A stretch of 64,000 bases of DNA from Thermoproteota archaeon. Its GTDB lineage: Archaea; Thermoproteota; Thermoprotei_A; Sulfolobales; Ignisphaeraceae. The notes beneath the pieces were generated by a model. The model ran no database searches. It saw only the letters and a list, made by a program, of their open reading frames with translations, and was not told the DNA's origin. The position numbers and the translations under genes were made by a program. Shown here piece after piece: positions 35,303 through 43,450 of the stretch. The first letter of the stretch is position 1. Each line of letters opens with the position of its first letter. The stretch spans positions 610,525 to 674,524 of the forward strand of contig JAUQPB010000001.1 in the NCBI GenBank assembly GCA_030550585.1. Reading direction: 5' to 3'.

Positions 35303-36037
35303 CTATACATTAATCCTTGTAAGAGCCTCTAAAACTATCTTAGCTGCTCTATCGACATAGTCTCTAAGCTCTTCGGCTGATGCGAATCCGAGCTCCTCTA
35401 CGAGAGAGTCGCTGACCATTAGCAGTGCCCCTGTCTTCAGATTTCTCATGGCACCTAGCATAAAGAGACCTGCACACTCCATCTCAACAGCTACAACACC
35501 TCTACTTGTCCACTTTCTAACGAAATCAGGGTCTTCAGCATAGAAAGCATCGCTACTGACAACGGGTCCTAGAACATAGTTTACACCAGCCTTCTGAGTC
35601 TCTTCAACAAGGGTCTTTAGAACCTCGAAACTTGGTGCTGTTGCTGTGCACACATTCTCTTTTAGATACTGGTAGAATGCGCCTCCAGGGTAGTAGGCAG
35701 CGGCTGTTGGGATTACTACATCGCCTATTCTAAGCCCCTTGACCATTGCACCACAAGTTCCGAATCTGACAACAACCTTTGCTCCCAGCATTGCTAGCTC
35801 TTCAACAACTAACATAGAGGATGGGTGGCCAACACCATGGACAGCAACAGATATTGGAACACCTTTATACGAGCCAGTATATATTGTGAAGCCTCTATTC
35901 GTATTAACTACCCTAGGATTCTCAAGCATTTTAGCGACCTGGTCTACTCTTGCAGGATCTCCAGCAATTATCACTCTCTCTGCAATATCTCCCCTCCTAG
36001 CCTTTATGTGTATGGGTCCAACCAATCTTCTCACCAA
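35303..36037 (-). CDS. S-methyl-5'-thioadenosine/purine nucleoside phosphorylase
   Basis: The 244-residue PNP-family enzyme closely resembles Sulfolobus MTA phosphorylase. It has PIHIKARRGDIAERVIIAGDPARV (phosphate site), AVHGVGHPSS, RFGTCGAM, SSDAFYAED, VAVEMECAGLF (ribose-binding Met-Glu) and a catalytic Asp in VSDSL. It cleaves MTA or purine nucleosides with phosphate to give the base and a pentose-1-phosphate. The start is TTG 36037 or GTG 36034. A minus-strand TATA-like CTTAAAT near 36056-36065 predicts a leaderless transcript. Confidence 0.9.
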   Translation of the reverse strand: MVRRLVGPIHIKARRGDIAERVIIAGDPARVDQVAKMLENPRVVNTNRGFTIYTGSYKGVPISVAVHGVGHPSSMLVVEELAMLGAKVVVRFGTCGAMVKGLRIGDVVIPTAAAYYPGGAFYQYLKENVCTATAPSFEVLKTLVEETQKAGVNYVLGPVVSSDAFYAEDPDFVRKWTSRGVVAVEMECAGLFMLGAMRNLKTGALLMVSDSLVEELGFASAEELRDYVDRAAKIVLEALTRINV

Positions 36038-36055
36038 GAAAAATTAGACCATGCA

Positions 36056-36081
36056 AAGATTTAAGCTTTATGCTTATATAA
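36056..36081. promoter_or_regulatory. Back-to-back TATA boxes between nucleoside phosphorylase and ribK
   Basis: TTATATAA at 36074-36081 (plus) and a CTTAAAT element at 36056-36065 (minus) lie in a 40-60-base divergent spacer. Both predict leaderless or near-leaderless mRNAs. The plus-strand box lies directly against the first ATG at 36082, so translation should begin at ATG 36100 or 36106 instead. Confidence 0.5.
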
Positions 36082-36099
36082 ATGATGCAACGAAGCAAT

Positions 36100-36504
36100 A
36101 TGGGTATGGTAGTGCTTAGAGGAAAAGTGGTTAAGGGTATTGGCGAGGGGAGAAAATATGTTGAGATATATAGCATAGAGATAGAGAAGACACTTGGCTT
36201 TAGACCATTTCCAGGAACGCTAAATGTATTGCTTGACAAAGAGTCTATACACAAAATTGTATCGGTCTACAACACAAAGCCCTATGCAGTAATAAAACCG
36301 CCGCTCAATGATCTAGCAGATGTATATGTATGGAAATGTTGCATAGCGAAGAGTGGTAGCTCAGATAAGGTAGAGTCGTATGTAGTGAGACCTGCGAAAA
36401 CTGTGTACGATGTTAGCGTTGTGGAGCTTATATCAAGTGAATATATTAGAAAGAGGCTTGGGCTCTCTGATGGCAATGCTGTGGAGATAGTAGTTTTTAC
36501 TTGA
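36100..36504 (+). CDS. ribK: CTP-dependent riboflavin kinase (archaeal RibK, DUF120)
   Basis: The product has about 132-134 residues with the DUF120 signature GFRPFPGTLNVLL. An N-terminal VLRGKVVKGIGEGRKYV and a C-terminal domain of the swapped-hairpin barrel type complete the match. It phosphorylates riboflavin to FMN with CTP. Upstream in-frame ATGs at 36082 and 36085 lie at or before the expected transcription start, so ATG 36100 or 36106 is preferred. The latter aligns best with the family N-terminus. Confidence 0.9.
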   Translation: MGMVVLRGKVVKGIGEGRKYVEIYSIEIEKTLGFRPFPGTLNVLLDKESIHKIVSVYNTKPYAVIKPPLNDLADVYVWKCCIAKSGSSDKVESYVVRPAKTVYDVSVVELISSEYIRKRLGLSDGNAVEIVVFT

Positions 36505-36506
36505 AT

Positions 36507-37655
36507 CTACCTTCTGATCTTTGGAACATCAAATTTGTATCTGATCAGATACTTCTCCACTTGATCCACAGCTCTTCTCCTCTTCTCTTGGTGATCTCTA
36601 AGAAACCTTGCCACCCTCTCTGCCAGCTCCTTTTTGCACTCTCCACAGAGTAGTGCGCCAGTTTTGCATGCATGGTATCTCTCCAAAAGTTTCTTGTCAT
36701 TGTCTTCGAATAGCATTTCATACATTTTGTAGACTGGGCAGGCATCTGGATTGCCCCCATACTTTCTCTGCAGTTCTGCAGTTGGCTGACCCCCTGTATA
36801 AGACTTCATAATTTTTTGCATTGCTATCTCTGGCGGGTCTGTAGTGTATATAGCTGTCTCTGGTTTTGAGGAAGACATCTTACCGCCTATTCCAAGACCC
36901 GGAAGAAGCTTGTTGTGTATTTGTGTTGGCTTTGGATAGTTTAGAGATGGTGCAACATCTCTTGCAATTCTCCAGTAGGGATCTTGATCTATTCCAGCGG
37001 GGATCAAGACCATCACATGTTCTTGGTATAGCTCTGTTGGTAAGAATGCTACAGATATTTGGAGAACTGGATAGAATATCATTCCAATGTTTGTAGAGTC
37101 TGTGAATCCAAATGTTGCTTTTTGTGTTGAATAGGTTATCTTCTTTGCAATTCTTATTGCAATGGGGTAGAGAAACCCGATATCCTCTGAATCTATTATC
37201 ACATGAGTCTTTGCTGGGTCAAGCCCTAGAGCAGCTAGATCCAATATATTCTCATATGCAAGACTGTTGAACTCCTCTAGAGAGCCTGAATCTCCATGCC
37301 AGTACTTCTCATCATCAGTCATCTGGAAGAATAGCTCTAGACCAAGTCTATCCTGCAACCATTTCGTGAAAATCCATGGCAGTATATGCCCAAGGTGAGT
37401 GTGTCCAGAGGGCCCTCTACCTGTATACAAAGCACATCTTTTTCCAGTTTTGAAAGTCTCTAGAAAGATGTCAAAATCTCTATGAGAGTAAAAAACTCTT
37501 CTCCTAACCATTGAATGGGTTTCCCCGGCAACCTCTGCTAGCATAGAAACCTCTTTATCCGTCAAAGGCTTTGCCCCAAATATCTTTACAAGTTTGTCAT
37601 AGTCTACAAAGGCCTCTGCTTCCCATGGCGTTACATGCGTTTCCTCAAGCTCCAC
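36507..37655 (-). CDS. trpS: Tryptophanyl-tRNA synthetase
   Basis: The 382-residue class I synthetase is of the archaeal/eukaryotic type. The HIGH-like motif is in GRGPSGHTHLGH and the KMSSS motif is GGKMSSSKPETAIYT. The Trp pocket block FGFTDSTNIGMIFYPVLQ and PAGIDQDPYWRIARDVA are also present. A CPVYKMYEMLF...CKTGALLCGECK segment holds several cysteines, possibly metal-binding. The start is GTG 37655 with a perfect AGGTGAT ribosome-binding site about eight bases upstream and a TATA-like TTATAAC near 37699-37707. The cognate tRNA-Trp is at 3.4 kb. Confidence 0.96.
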   Translation of the reverse strand: MELEETHVTPWEAEAFVDYDKLVKIFGAKPLTDKEVSMLAEVAGETHSMVRRRVFYSHRDFDIFLETFKTGKRCALYTGRGPSGHTHLGHILPWIFTKWLQDRLGLELFFQMTDDEKYWHGDSGSLEEFNSLAYENILDLAALGLDPAKTHVIIDSEDIGFLYPIAIRIAKKITYSTQKATFGFTDSTNIGMIFYPVLQISVAFLPTELYQEHVMVLIPAGIDQDPYWRIARDVAPSLNYPKPTQIHNKLLPGLGIGGKMSSSKPETAIYTTDPPEIAMQKIMKSYTGGQPTAELQRKYGGNPDACPVYKMYEMLFEDNDKKLLERYHACKTGALLCGECKKELAERVARFLRDHQEKRRRAVDQVEKYLIRYKFDVPKIRR

Positions 37656-37711
37656 AAACGTTTATCACCTGTTGCCAATATCTAGCGAGTCTTGAGAGAG
37701 GTTATAAGTGT

Positions 37712-38359
37712 TTAGGGCATTATCCCTATTCCCAGAAACCTCTTCATAACGATGTTGAGGGAGAACAGTATTAACAGAACACCGAAGGCTCCCAGCAATG
37801 CTCTATAACCTTTTTCGCCAAGGAACCTAGACCCTCTTCTAGTGGCCTCAGCTACTGTAGCCAGCCAAATGAAGTCCATCCAGACGTGTGCAGGATACAT
37901 AACGAGGATTGATAGGAGCCCGAAAGAGGCTATTGACGAGATGAGCGACATTCCTATGCTTATCCACCACATCAAGAAGAATATGTTTAGAGCCGTGAAG
38001 AGAAAACCAACGACAATTGGGTTGCCATAGTCGCGCTTTTGGCTATCGCCTATATTGAAGCCCTTTATAGAATCTCTTAACAGCATATATGCAAAATAAA
38101 GTATTATTATTGCTCCGCCAACTGCTATAACCCCGCCCACAGAACTTGATAGAACCTCTTCTACCTTGCTAAACATTATAGTGAGTATAACAATGTATGG
38201 GAGCTCAAACAGCATGTGCCCCAAAGCTACCAATACACCGCCTCTCCAACCACTTTTTGCACCAATAGACATTGTTGCCACCGTTAGGGGGCCTGGGCTC
38301 AGAGCGCCAGAGGGCGTCACCATAATTGTTTGTATAGCTAGCGATATCAGGGAATCCAT
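37712..38359 (-). CDS. LysE/RhtB-type exporter
   Basis: The 215-residue protein has about six hydrophobic segments and the LysE-family N-terminal motif TPSGALSPGPLTVATMSIGAKSG. A second repeat starts after FNIGDSQKRD. Members export amino acids or related small molecules; the substrate is unknown. It lies six bases downstream of a small unknown gene on the same strand, with a GGTAAGTGAG ribosome-binding site in that gap region. Confidence 0.85.
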   Translation of the reverse strand: MDSLISLAIQTIMVTPSGALSPGPLTVATMSIGAKSGWRGGVLVALGHMLFELPYIVILTIMFSKVEEVLSSSVGGVIAVGGAIIILYFAYMLLRDSIKGFNIGDSQKRDYGNPIVVGFLFTALNIFFLMWWISIGMSLISSIASFGLLSILVMYPAHVWMDFIWLATVAEATRRGSRFLGEKGYRALLGAFGVLLILFSLNIVMKRFLGIGIMP

Positions 38360-38365
38360 AGACTC

Positions 38366-38746
38366 TCACTTACCCGAGCCTATCTCTATCCACTGAAAAG
38401 ATATTATATCACGTATAAACTGCGTTGCTATATCCAGAACATGTTGAACGCACTCCTCATCGCTCTCAAGCCCCTTCTCATTACAAAGCCTTTTCACAAT
38501 CCCCCAGCCAACAGAATCCTCGCTCAAGATCGTGACACAGCCACTATCAAATCTTCTACTAGGCGTTTTATACAACGCTATATATGCTCTAAGGCTATTC
38601 AAAAGATCTAGAAGTCTTATCATTCTGTACTTAGATGTGCAGACATCCAGCCCATAAATGTTGTAGAAGGCTGTCCTCTCAACACTGTCTATCTCAGTGG
38701 CTATCCTAACACCGTCAGCAGATGCAAAAACACTTCTCTTTTTCAA
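38366..38746 (-). CDS. Small protein of unknown function
   Basis: The 126-residue product has no motif I recognise. It is mixed alpha/beta and soluble, with four cysteines. Its helical C-terminal half (DEECVQHVLDIATQFIRDII) resembles an oligomerisation helix. The TTG start at 38746 is preceded by GGGTG about nine bases upstream. It is followed within six bases by the LysE-type exporter, so co-expression is likely. Confidence 0.6.
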   Translation of the reverse strand: MKKRSVFASADGVRIATEIDSVERTAFYNIYGLDVCTSKYRMIRLLDLLNSLRAYIALYKTPSRRFDSGCVTILSEDSVGWGIVKRLCNEKGLESDEECVQHVLDIATQFIRDIISFQWIEIGSGK

Positions 38747-38835
38747 AGCAATCTACACCCTTCTTTTCCAAATGTATTTGGCTGAACATAAGCTTTTTTA
38801 TTTCTAGGCTTTAACAAACATTGTTGGTGGTTATA

Positions 38836-39360
38836 ATGTCAGAAACCGAAACTCTTATAAAATTTTTGTTGACGAGAAGAAGCATAAGAAAGTTTAAGAA
38901 GGATCCTGTCCCCCTAGATGTTGTGAAGAGGATTCTAGATATTGCTAGATACGCTCCAAGCGCTGGAAATAGACAGCCATGGATATTCATCGTCGTTTCC
39001 GATCCCGAGGTTAAGAGCAGACTTGCAAAGATCCATCGATGGGCATATCCATTAGAAGAGGCGCCAATGGGTATAGTAGTGGCATGTAACAAGGATGTTT
39101 CGCCTGATTCCTACTATGTTGACTGTGCAAATGCGACAATGTATATAATGCTAGCTGCACATGCATATGGTCTTGGAACTGTGTGGCTACAAACACTTAG
39201 AAATGTTGAAGATATTCAGAAAATACTTAACTTGCCAGCCAACTATATACCGGTTTCAATGCTTGCAATTGGATATCCAGCAGAATCGCCATCTCCAAAG
39301 TCTAGGAAGGATCTCAAGGAGATTGCATATCTAAACTCTTTTGGAAACCCACTACAATAG
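38836..39360 (+). CDS. Nitroreductase family FMN oxidoreductase
   Basis: The 174-residue product begins with the nitroreductase FMN-phosphate motif TRRSIRKFKKDPVP and has APSAGNRQPWIFIVV. The C-terminal GLGTVWLQTL and AIGYPAESPSPKSRKDLKEI complete the family pattern. Members are FMN-dependent, dimeric NAD(P)H oxidoreductases; the physiological substrate is unknown. ATG 38836 is preferred to the TTG at 38821, which lies within the likely GGTGG ribosome-binding region. It overlaps the convergent parA gene by nine bases. Confidence 0.9.
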   Translation: MSETETLIKFLLTRRSIRKFKKDPVPLDVVKRILDIARYAPSAGNRQPWIFIVVSDPEVKSRLAKIHRWAYPLEEAPMGIVVACNKDVSPDSYYVDCANATMYIMLAAHAYGLGTVWLQTLRNVEDIQKILNLPANYIPVSMLAIGYPAESPSPKSRKDLKEIAYLNSFGNPLQ

Positions 39361-40251
39361 TGTTTTTAAGGCTATTTCGACTCTTTCTTCAACCTCCTTG
39401 ACAAGAGGCTCTACAAAGGATAGTATACTCGGCGAATATTTCACCTTTCCCCTCAAAACCCTTAAAAGCCTAACATTCTCGCTAGGGTCGAATGGCAAAG
39501 CCCTTATATCAGCCAGTTTTGGATGTGCAAAAAACACGTTTTCGAATACAGGTGAGGGTATTTTGCCGTCGAGCTCCCACTTCATTCCATAGGAGGAGTA
39601 AGCCTCTTCCACAACCCTTCTAGCCCTTCTCCTATAAACCTCAATATTCATCTTTTCAATAGTTCTAAACCTAGTCAAAACAGCGCCAACAAAAGGTGGT
39701 TTATCATTTGGTGGAGAGCCTCTAACATCTCTAATCAGATAGTATAGAGCTGTTAAAGCAAAGCTAGTCTTTGTTACAGGGGATATCAGGGCATCAGCCA
39801 TTTTTATCAGAGGCCCTATCAAACCATACATCTGTGGCGGAAGATCCAAGACTATGTAGTCGAATTCTGAAAGCTTCTGATCAACATCGCTTCTAAGGCT
39901 GTAGACTCTTTCGGCAGGCACTATAACATATTTAGCTAGGCCTATGTACTCGGGTTTCGACGGTATAATAGCAAGGTTGTCGCTAACCCTATAGACCACA
40001 GGCTCTCCAGACCCAGCAATCCACTCAATTGAAAACACCTTTTGCTGCATCTTGGAATATCCTAGAAGCTTCTCAAAACTTGTGGGCGGGATGAAAACCT
40101 CTGTTATATTTGCCTGGGGATCGGCATCAACAACAAGAACCTTTCTACCAAACCTCTCAGAAAGTGTTGCTGCAACAACACTAGCGAGCGTGGTCTTCCC
40201 AACACCACCCTTGTAATTTGCTATAGCAATGACCTTTGGCACAAAAACCAC
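39352..40251 (-). CDS. ParA/Soj-family ATPase
   Basis: The 299-residue product has the deviant Walker A KGGVGKTT near residue 15, the switch I DADPQANITE and a Walker B YIVLDLPPQ. This is the ParA/MinD superfamily used in DNA segregation or protein positioning. No ParB/SegB gene or parS-like repeats are adjacent. The only same-strand neighbour upstream is a short membrane protein at 40300-40554. A chromosome-partition or protein-positioning role is inferred from family only. Confidence 0.88.
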   Translation of the reverse strand: MVFVPKVIAIANYKGGVGKTTLASVVAATLSERFGRKVLVVDADPQANITEVFIPPTSFEKLLGYSKMQQKVFSIEWIAGSGEPVVYRVSDNLAIIPSKPEYIGLAKYVIVPAERVYSLRSDVDQKLSEFDYIVLDLPPQMYGLIGPLIKMADALISPVTKTSFALTALYYLIRDVRGSPPNDKPPFVGAVLTRFRTIEKMNIEVYRRRARRVVEEAYSSYGMKWELDGKIPSPVFENVFFAHPKLADIRALPFDPSENVRLLRVLRGKVKYSPSILSFVEPLVKEVEERVEIALKTLL

Positions 40252-40299
40252 TCAACACAAATTAACCACCCCTTAGAAGATTATTAAACTTTTATCAAG

Positions 40300-40554
40300 T
40301 TAAACCTTAACAGCGTTTCTACCCACTCTTCTCACTAGAGCTGTTGCCACAATAAACAACACAAAAAATGTGCTTGCCATAGAGATGAGGAGGAGATATG
40401 CTAGCGCTTTTTCCATGGGCTCTGAATACAGGAAATTGATAAGAATGCTTGGTAGGGAAGCTTTCACTGTACCAAGTTTTGCTATGGTGATTATTGGAGA
40501 GGCGATAGCTGACGAATATGCGGCAAAATCTTTTAGTCTGTGAATAGATTTCAT
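40300..40554 (-). CDS. Small two-helix membrane protein
   Basis: The 84-residue product has one moderately hydrophobic span (about 13-38) and one clear membrane helix (about 50-73, ALAYLLLISMASTFFVLFIVATAL), with a basic C-terminus. A TATA-like ATTATAAGG about 35 bases upstream on the same strand supports real expression. It lies 48 bases before parA and may be its membrane partner. This is inference; it could be non-coding. Confidence 0.45.
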   Translation of the reverse strand: MKSIHRLKDFAAYSSAIASPIITIAKLGTVKASLPSILINFLYSEPMEKALAYLLLISMASTFFVLFIVATALVRRVGRNAVKV

Positions 40555-40630
40555 AGTGCTTCACAGTCAACATCTAATCGAGTATATTACCTTATAATCA
40601 CTTGCACACATAGATTCTCTTACTAGATAC

Positions 40631-40651
40631 TTCGATTATATATTTCGATTA
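40631..40651 (+). promoter_or_regulatory. Direct repeats around the ECF transporter TATA box
   Basis: Two copies of TTCGATTA (40631-40638 and 40644-40651), spaced 13 bases start to start, bracket a TATATAT core. The ECF S-component starts at 40697. This looks like a promoter with a possible operator on both sides of the TATA box. Confidence 0.35.
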
Positions 40652-40696
40652 AAGCTTAATAGATAACAAGGCTAAAACAGATGGGGTGCACAAGGT

Positions 40697-41470
40697 TTGG
40701 CAGGCATCGGAATAAAGGATGTTATTAGAGCAGTTGTCTACACTATAACAACCTTTGTAGCCACAGTCCTGCTAACTGTAGAAACCCCCGCAACGGGTGG
40801 CTACTTCAACTTAGGTGAAGCAGCCATATATACAATAGCATTTATAGCGCCACCACTTGTCACAGCAATATCCTCTGGCCTGGGACCCGCACTAGCAGAT
40901 TTGGCTCTTGGCTACTGGTACTTCGCACCAGCAACATTTGTCATAAAGTTCTCAGAGGGGTTCGTCGTTTCAAAGCTTTTGAATTGGCTTCGCTCAAAGC
41001 GGCATAAAGAAGCTGTTCTCAACATCATTAGAGCTCTTGCAATTGTTCTTGCAACTGCCCTAACAGTTATTGTTATTGTTGCAGAAGCGTCCCCTGGTGG
41101 TGGTGCAGGGGTAGAGTTTTCATGGACTCCAACAACATTCTTAGGACTTTCTATACCGATACCAAACCTCAAGATAGTTTTACCGTCTCTTGCATGGATA
41201 GTTATAGCTGTGGTGTTTATAATAGTTGCAGTACTATCCATAGCCATATGGGGAAAACCATATGTTCTATCAATGGCTGTTGGCGGGTTGATAATGGTGA
41301 CAGGGTATTTCCTATACGAATACTTTGTCTCAAATCCGATCATACTTCACAGAGAGGCCCAAGCCGCGATATTTGAGATACCTGTTAACATAGGGCAGTT
41401 TGTAGCTGGCATAATATTGGCCTACCCATTGGTGCAATTTATTGAGAGAGCTAAAGGCTCTAGAGGTTAG
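40697..41470 (+). CDS. ECF transporter substrate-binding (S) component
   Basis: The 257-residue membrane protein has about six helices and the S-component pattern TPATGGYFNLGEAAIYTIAFIAPP followed by GLGPALADLALGYWYFAPATFVIK. It is the first gene of an EcfS-EcfA-EcfT set. The substrate, probably a vitamin or a metal, cannot be told from the sequence. The start is a TTG at 40697 with AAGGT just upstream. Its end overlaps the ATPase start by 29 bases. Confidence 0.85.
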   Translation: MAGIGIKDVIRAVVYTITTFVATVLLTVETPATGGYFNLGEAAIYTIAFIAPPLVTAISSGLGPALADLALGYWYFAPATFVIKFSEGFVVSKLLNWLRSKRHKEAVLNIIRALAIVLATALTVIVIVAEASPGGGAGVEFSWTPTTFLGLSIPIPNLKIVLPSLAWIVIAVVFIIVAVLSIAIWGKPYVLSMAVGGLIMVTGYFLYEYFVSNPIILHREAQAAIFEIPVNIGQFVAGIILAYPLVQFIERAKGSRG

Positions 41471-42731
41471 AAACCTCTCTGTATACTCCTCTACAAAAGA
41501 AATTTTAAGAAATGTAAATTTCTCTCTTGGCAGTGGAGAAATACTGTTAGTTACCGGTAGATCTGGATCTGGGAAAACAACTCTTTTGAGGAGCTTAATA
41601 GGCATTGCAAGAGAGCTCTATGGACTGTCTTTATCCGGATCTGTATCTGTCTACGGAAATAAGATCTCCAATTCCTACGAGACCTCAAAATATTTTTACT
41701 ATGTACCTCAAGAGCCTTGGTACTCAATATCGTTTCCCTATCCAGCTATGGATATACTCTTTAAGAGTATAGATGTGGATGCTAAAGCTGTTGAGGAGAT
41801 GGCTAAGAGGCTTGGCGTTGGCCACAAGCTCTTTGACTCATCAATAAATTTGAGTGCTGGCGAGGCTCAGAGAATAGCCTTTTTAGAGGCTTTGACTTCA
41901 AATGCAAAGATAATTCTGATAGACGAAATAACCTCTTATCTAGATAGAGAATCTAGGCGCCAGGTCGTGGAGGCGGTTAAACTTGCTTCAGAGTATGGCG
42001 AAACAATAGTTGTTGTCGATCATGACATATTTTCTTGGCGCGGAATTGCAAATAAAATCCTGTATATAGAGAAAGGTATTGCAACAATGTTTGACGATCC
42101 GGTGGATACCCCAATCTATGAAGATTTCAAGGCTTTGGAATACACAATAAAAAATATTGAAAGATTTGATGCCAGCACGGAAAAGGTTATAGAGGTCGAC
42201 AACATATGGTTTAAGTATCCCGACTCTAAAGAATATATATTAAAGGGCATTTCATTTGATGTTTTCTCAGGGGACTTGGTCTGGGTTAGGGGAGGCTCTG
42301 GGAGAGGAAAATCAACATTGTTAAAAATCTTGGCAGGCATTTTAAAACCGAGTAGGGGTAGTGTAAAAAGATTTGTTAGAGGTGTTCAACTCGTTTCTGA
42401 AAATCCTCTACACTACATATCCAATCCAACAGCAGGCGATGAGATTGGGTGGAACAAGGAAATTGCAAAGATTGCTGGGTTAGAAGATGCTTTAAACACG
42501 CCAATAGCATTTCTTAGCAGCGGGGAGAGAAGGAGACTTGCAATAGCATCTGCATTCATCAGACAGCCAAAGGCTCTTCTCATAGATGAGCCGACTGTTG
42601 GTCTAGACCCTTGGAACTCTATTGCAGTAATAAAGCTTTTGACAATGCTACAGCAAAGAGGCTCTGCAATTGTTGTTGCTAGCCATGGTGAGGAGCTGGG
42701 GTATATAGCAACAAAAACTTTGGTGGTCTAG
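41442..42731 (+). CDS. ECF transporter ATPase with two fused nucleotide-binding domains (EcfA-EcfA')
   Basis: The 429-residue product has two ABC domains. Domain one has Walker A GRSGSGKTT, signature LSAGEAQR and Walker B ILIDEITSYLD. Domain two starts near residue 245 with GGSGRGKS, LSSGERRR and LLIDEPTVGLDP. The fusion replaces separate EcfA1 and EcfA2. Signature motifs deviate from LSGGQ in both domains, as often seen in ECF ATPases. The start is TTG 41442 inside the end of the S-component gene. The stop is two bases before ecfT. Confidence 0.9.
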   Translation: MRELKALEVRNLSVYSSTKEILRNVNFSLGSGEILLVTGRSGSGKTTLLRSLIGIARELYGLSLSGSVSVYGNKISNSYETSKYFYYVPQEPWYSISFPYPAMDILFKSIDVDAKAVEEMAKRLGVGHKLFDSSINLSAGEAQRIAFLEALTSNAKIILIDEITSYLDRESRRQVVEAVKLASEYGETIVVVDHDIFSWRGIANKILYIEKGIATMFDDPVDTPIYEDFKALEYTIKNIERFDASTEKVIEVDNIWFKYPDSKEYILKGISFDVFSGDLVWVRGGSGRGKSTLLKILAGILKPSRGSVKRFVRGVQLVSENPLHYISNPTAGDEIGWNKEIAKIAGLEDALNTPIAFLSSGERRRLAIASAFIRQPKALLIDEPTVGLDPWNSIAVIKLLTMLQQRGSAIVVASHGEELGYIATKTLVV

Positions 42732-42733
42732 CC

Positions 42734-43432
42734 ATGAGCATCTCAAAAGCGTTCTCGAAGCTGGTTCTCTTGGTGCTGAGATCCCTCTTCCTCTATGGTT
42801 TTACAGACGCTAGGAGAGGATCAACAATACTACACCTCGTGTTTGCAGTGCTCTCACTATACATTGTTGTGCACAGCCCATTGGCATCGATACCCATATT
42901 CTCAATGCTGATAGCATTCTATATGGTGTTTGGCATAGGGAGTTCACTACTATACTCTGCACTAGTATCCTCTATACCTGCCACTTGGATGGGGCTCACA
43001 AACCTTCTATACACATGGATTAACAGAGGAATTATATTGCTAACACCCTTCTTAGATGTTTTTATAAGAGCTGAGATAGGGTCTATCATAGTATTCTCGT
43101 TGATGCAGAATATCAACATAGCCGAGCTATGCTACCTATCATACAGAATATCAAAAACATTTTCGCTGGCCATCGGATACTTCTGGAGAATATCGTCACA
43201 GATTCTAAAGGAATCTAGCGAAATGCTCTATGTACATGGGCTAAAAGGGGAGAGCTCTTGGAAAACCCTGGCAATGCTCTTTGTGAGAGGCGATGAAATT
43301 GTTGACCAATTTACAGAGGGGGTATACTTGAAACAGTTTAGCTACATGCCTAAACCGATATACAGCAGAAAAACTGTTCTTGTCCAACTACTCATGGCAA
43401 TAAGTGTTCTTGTCATAGCATTCCTATTTTGA
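42734..43432 (+). CDS. ECF transporter transmembrane protein EcfT
   Basis: The 232-residue protein has about five hydrophobic segments followed by a basic coupling region (SYRISKTFSLAIGYFWRISSQILKESSEMLYVHG). It is probably the EcfT (CbiQ-like) scaffold joining the S component to the ATPases. It is a little shorter than most EcfT proteins. The assignment relies partly on position as the last gene of the cluster. Confidence 0.75.
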   Translation: MSISKAFSKLVLLVLRSLFLYGFTDARRGSTILHLVFAVLSLYIVVHSPLASIPIFSMLIAFYMVFGIGSSLLYSALVSSIPATWMGLTNLLYTWINRGIILLTPFLDVFIRAEIGSIIVFSLMQNINIAELCYLSYRISKTFSLAIGYFWRISSQILKESSEMLYVHGLKGESSWKTLAMLFVRGDEIVDQFTEGVYLKQFSYMPKPIYSRKTVLVQLLMAISVLVIAFLF

Positions 43433-43450
43433 TGATGTATTTGCAATTCA

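Noticed and set aside
36082..36099. Earlier ATG starts for riboflavin kinase
   Set aside because: They sit directly against the TATA box and upstream of the expected transcript start.
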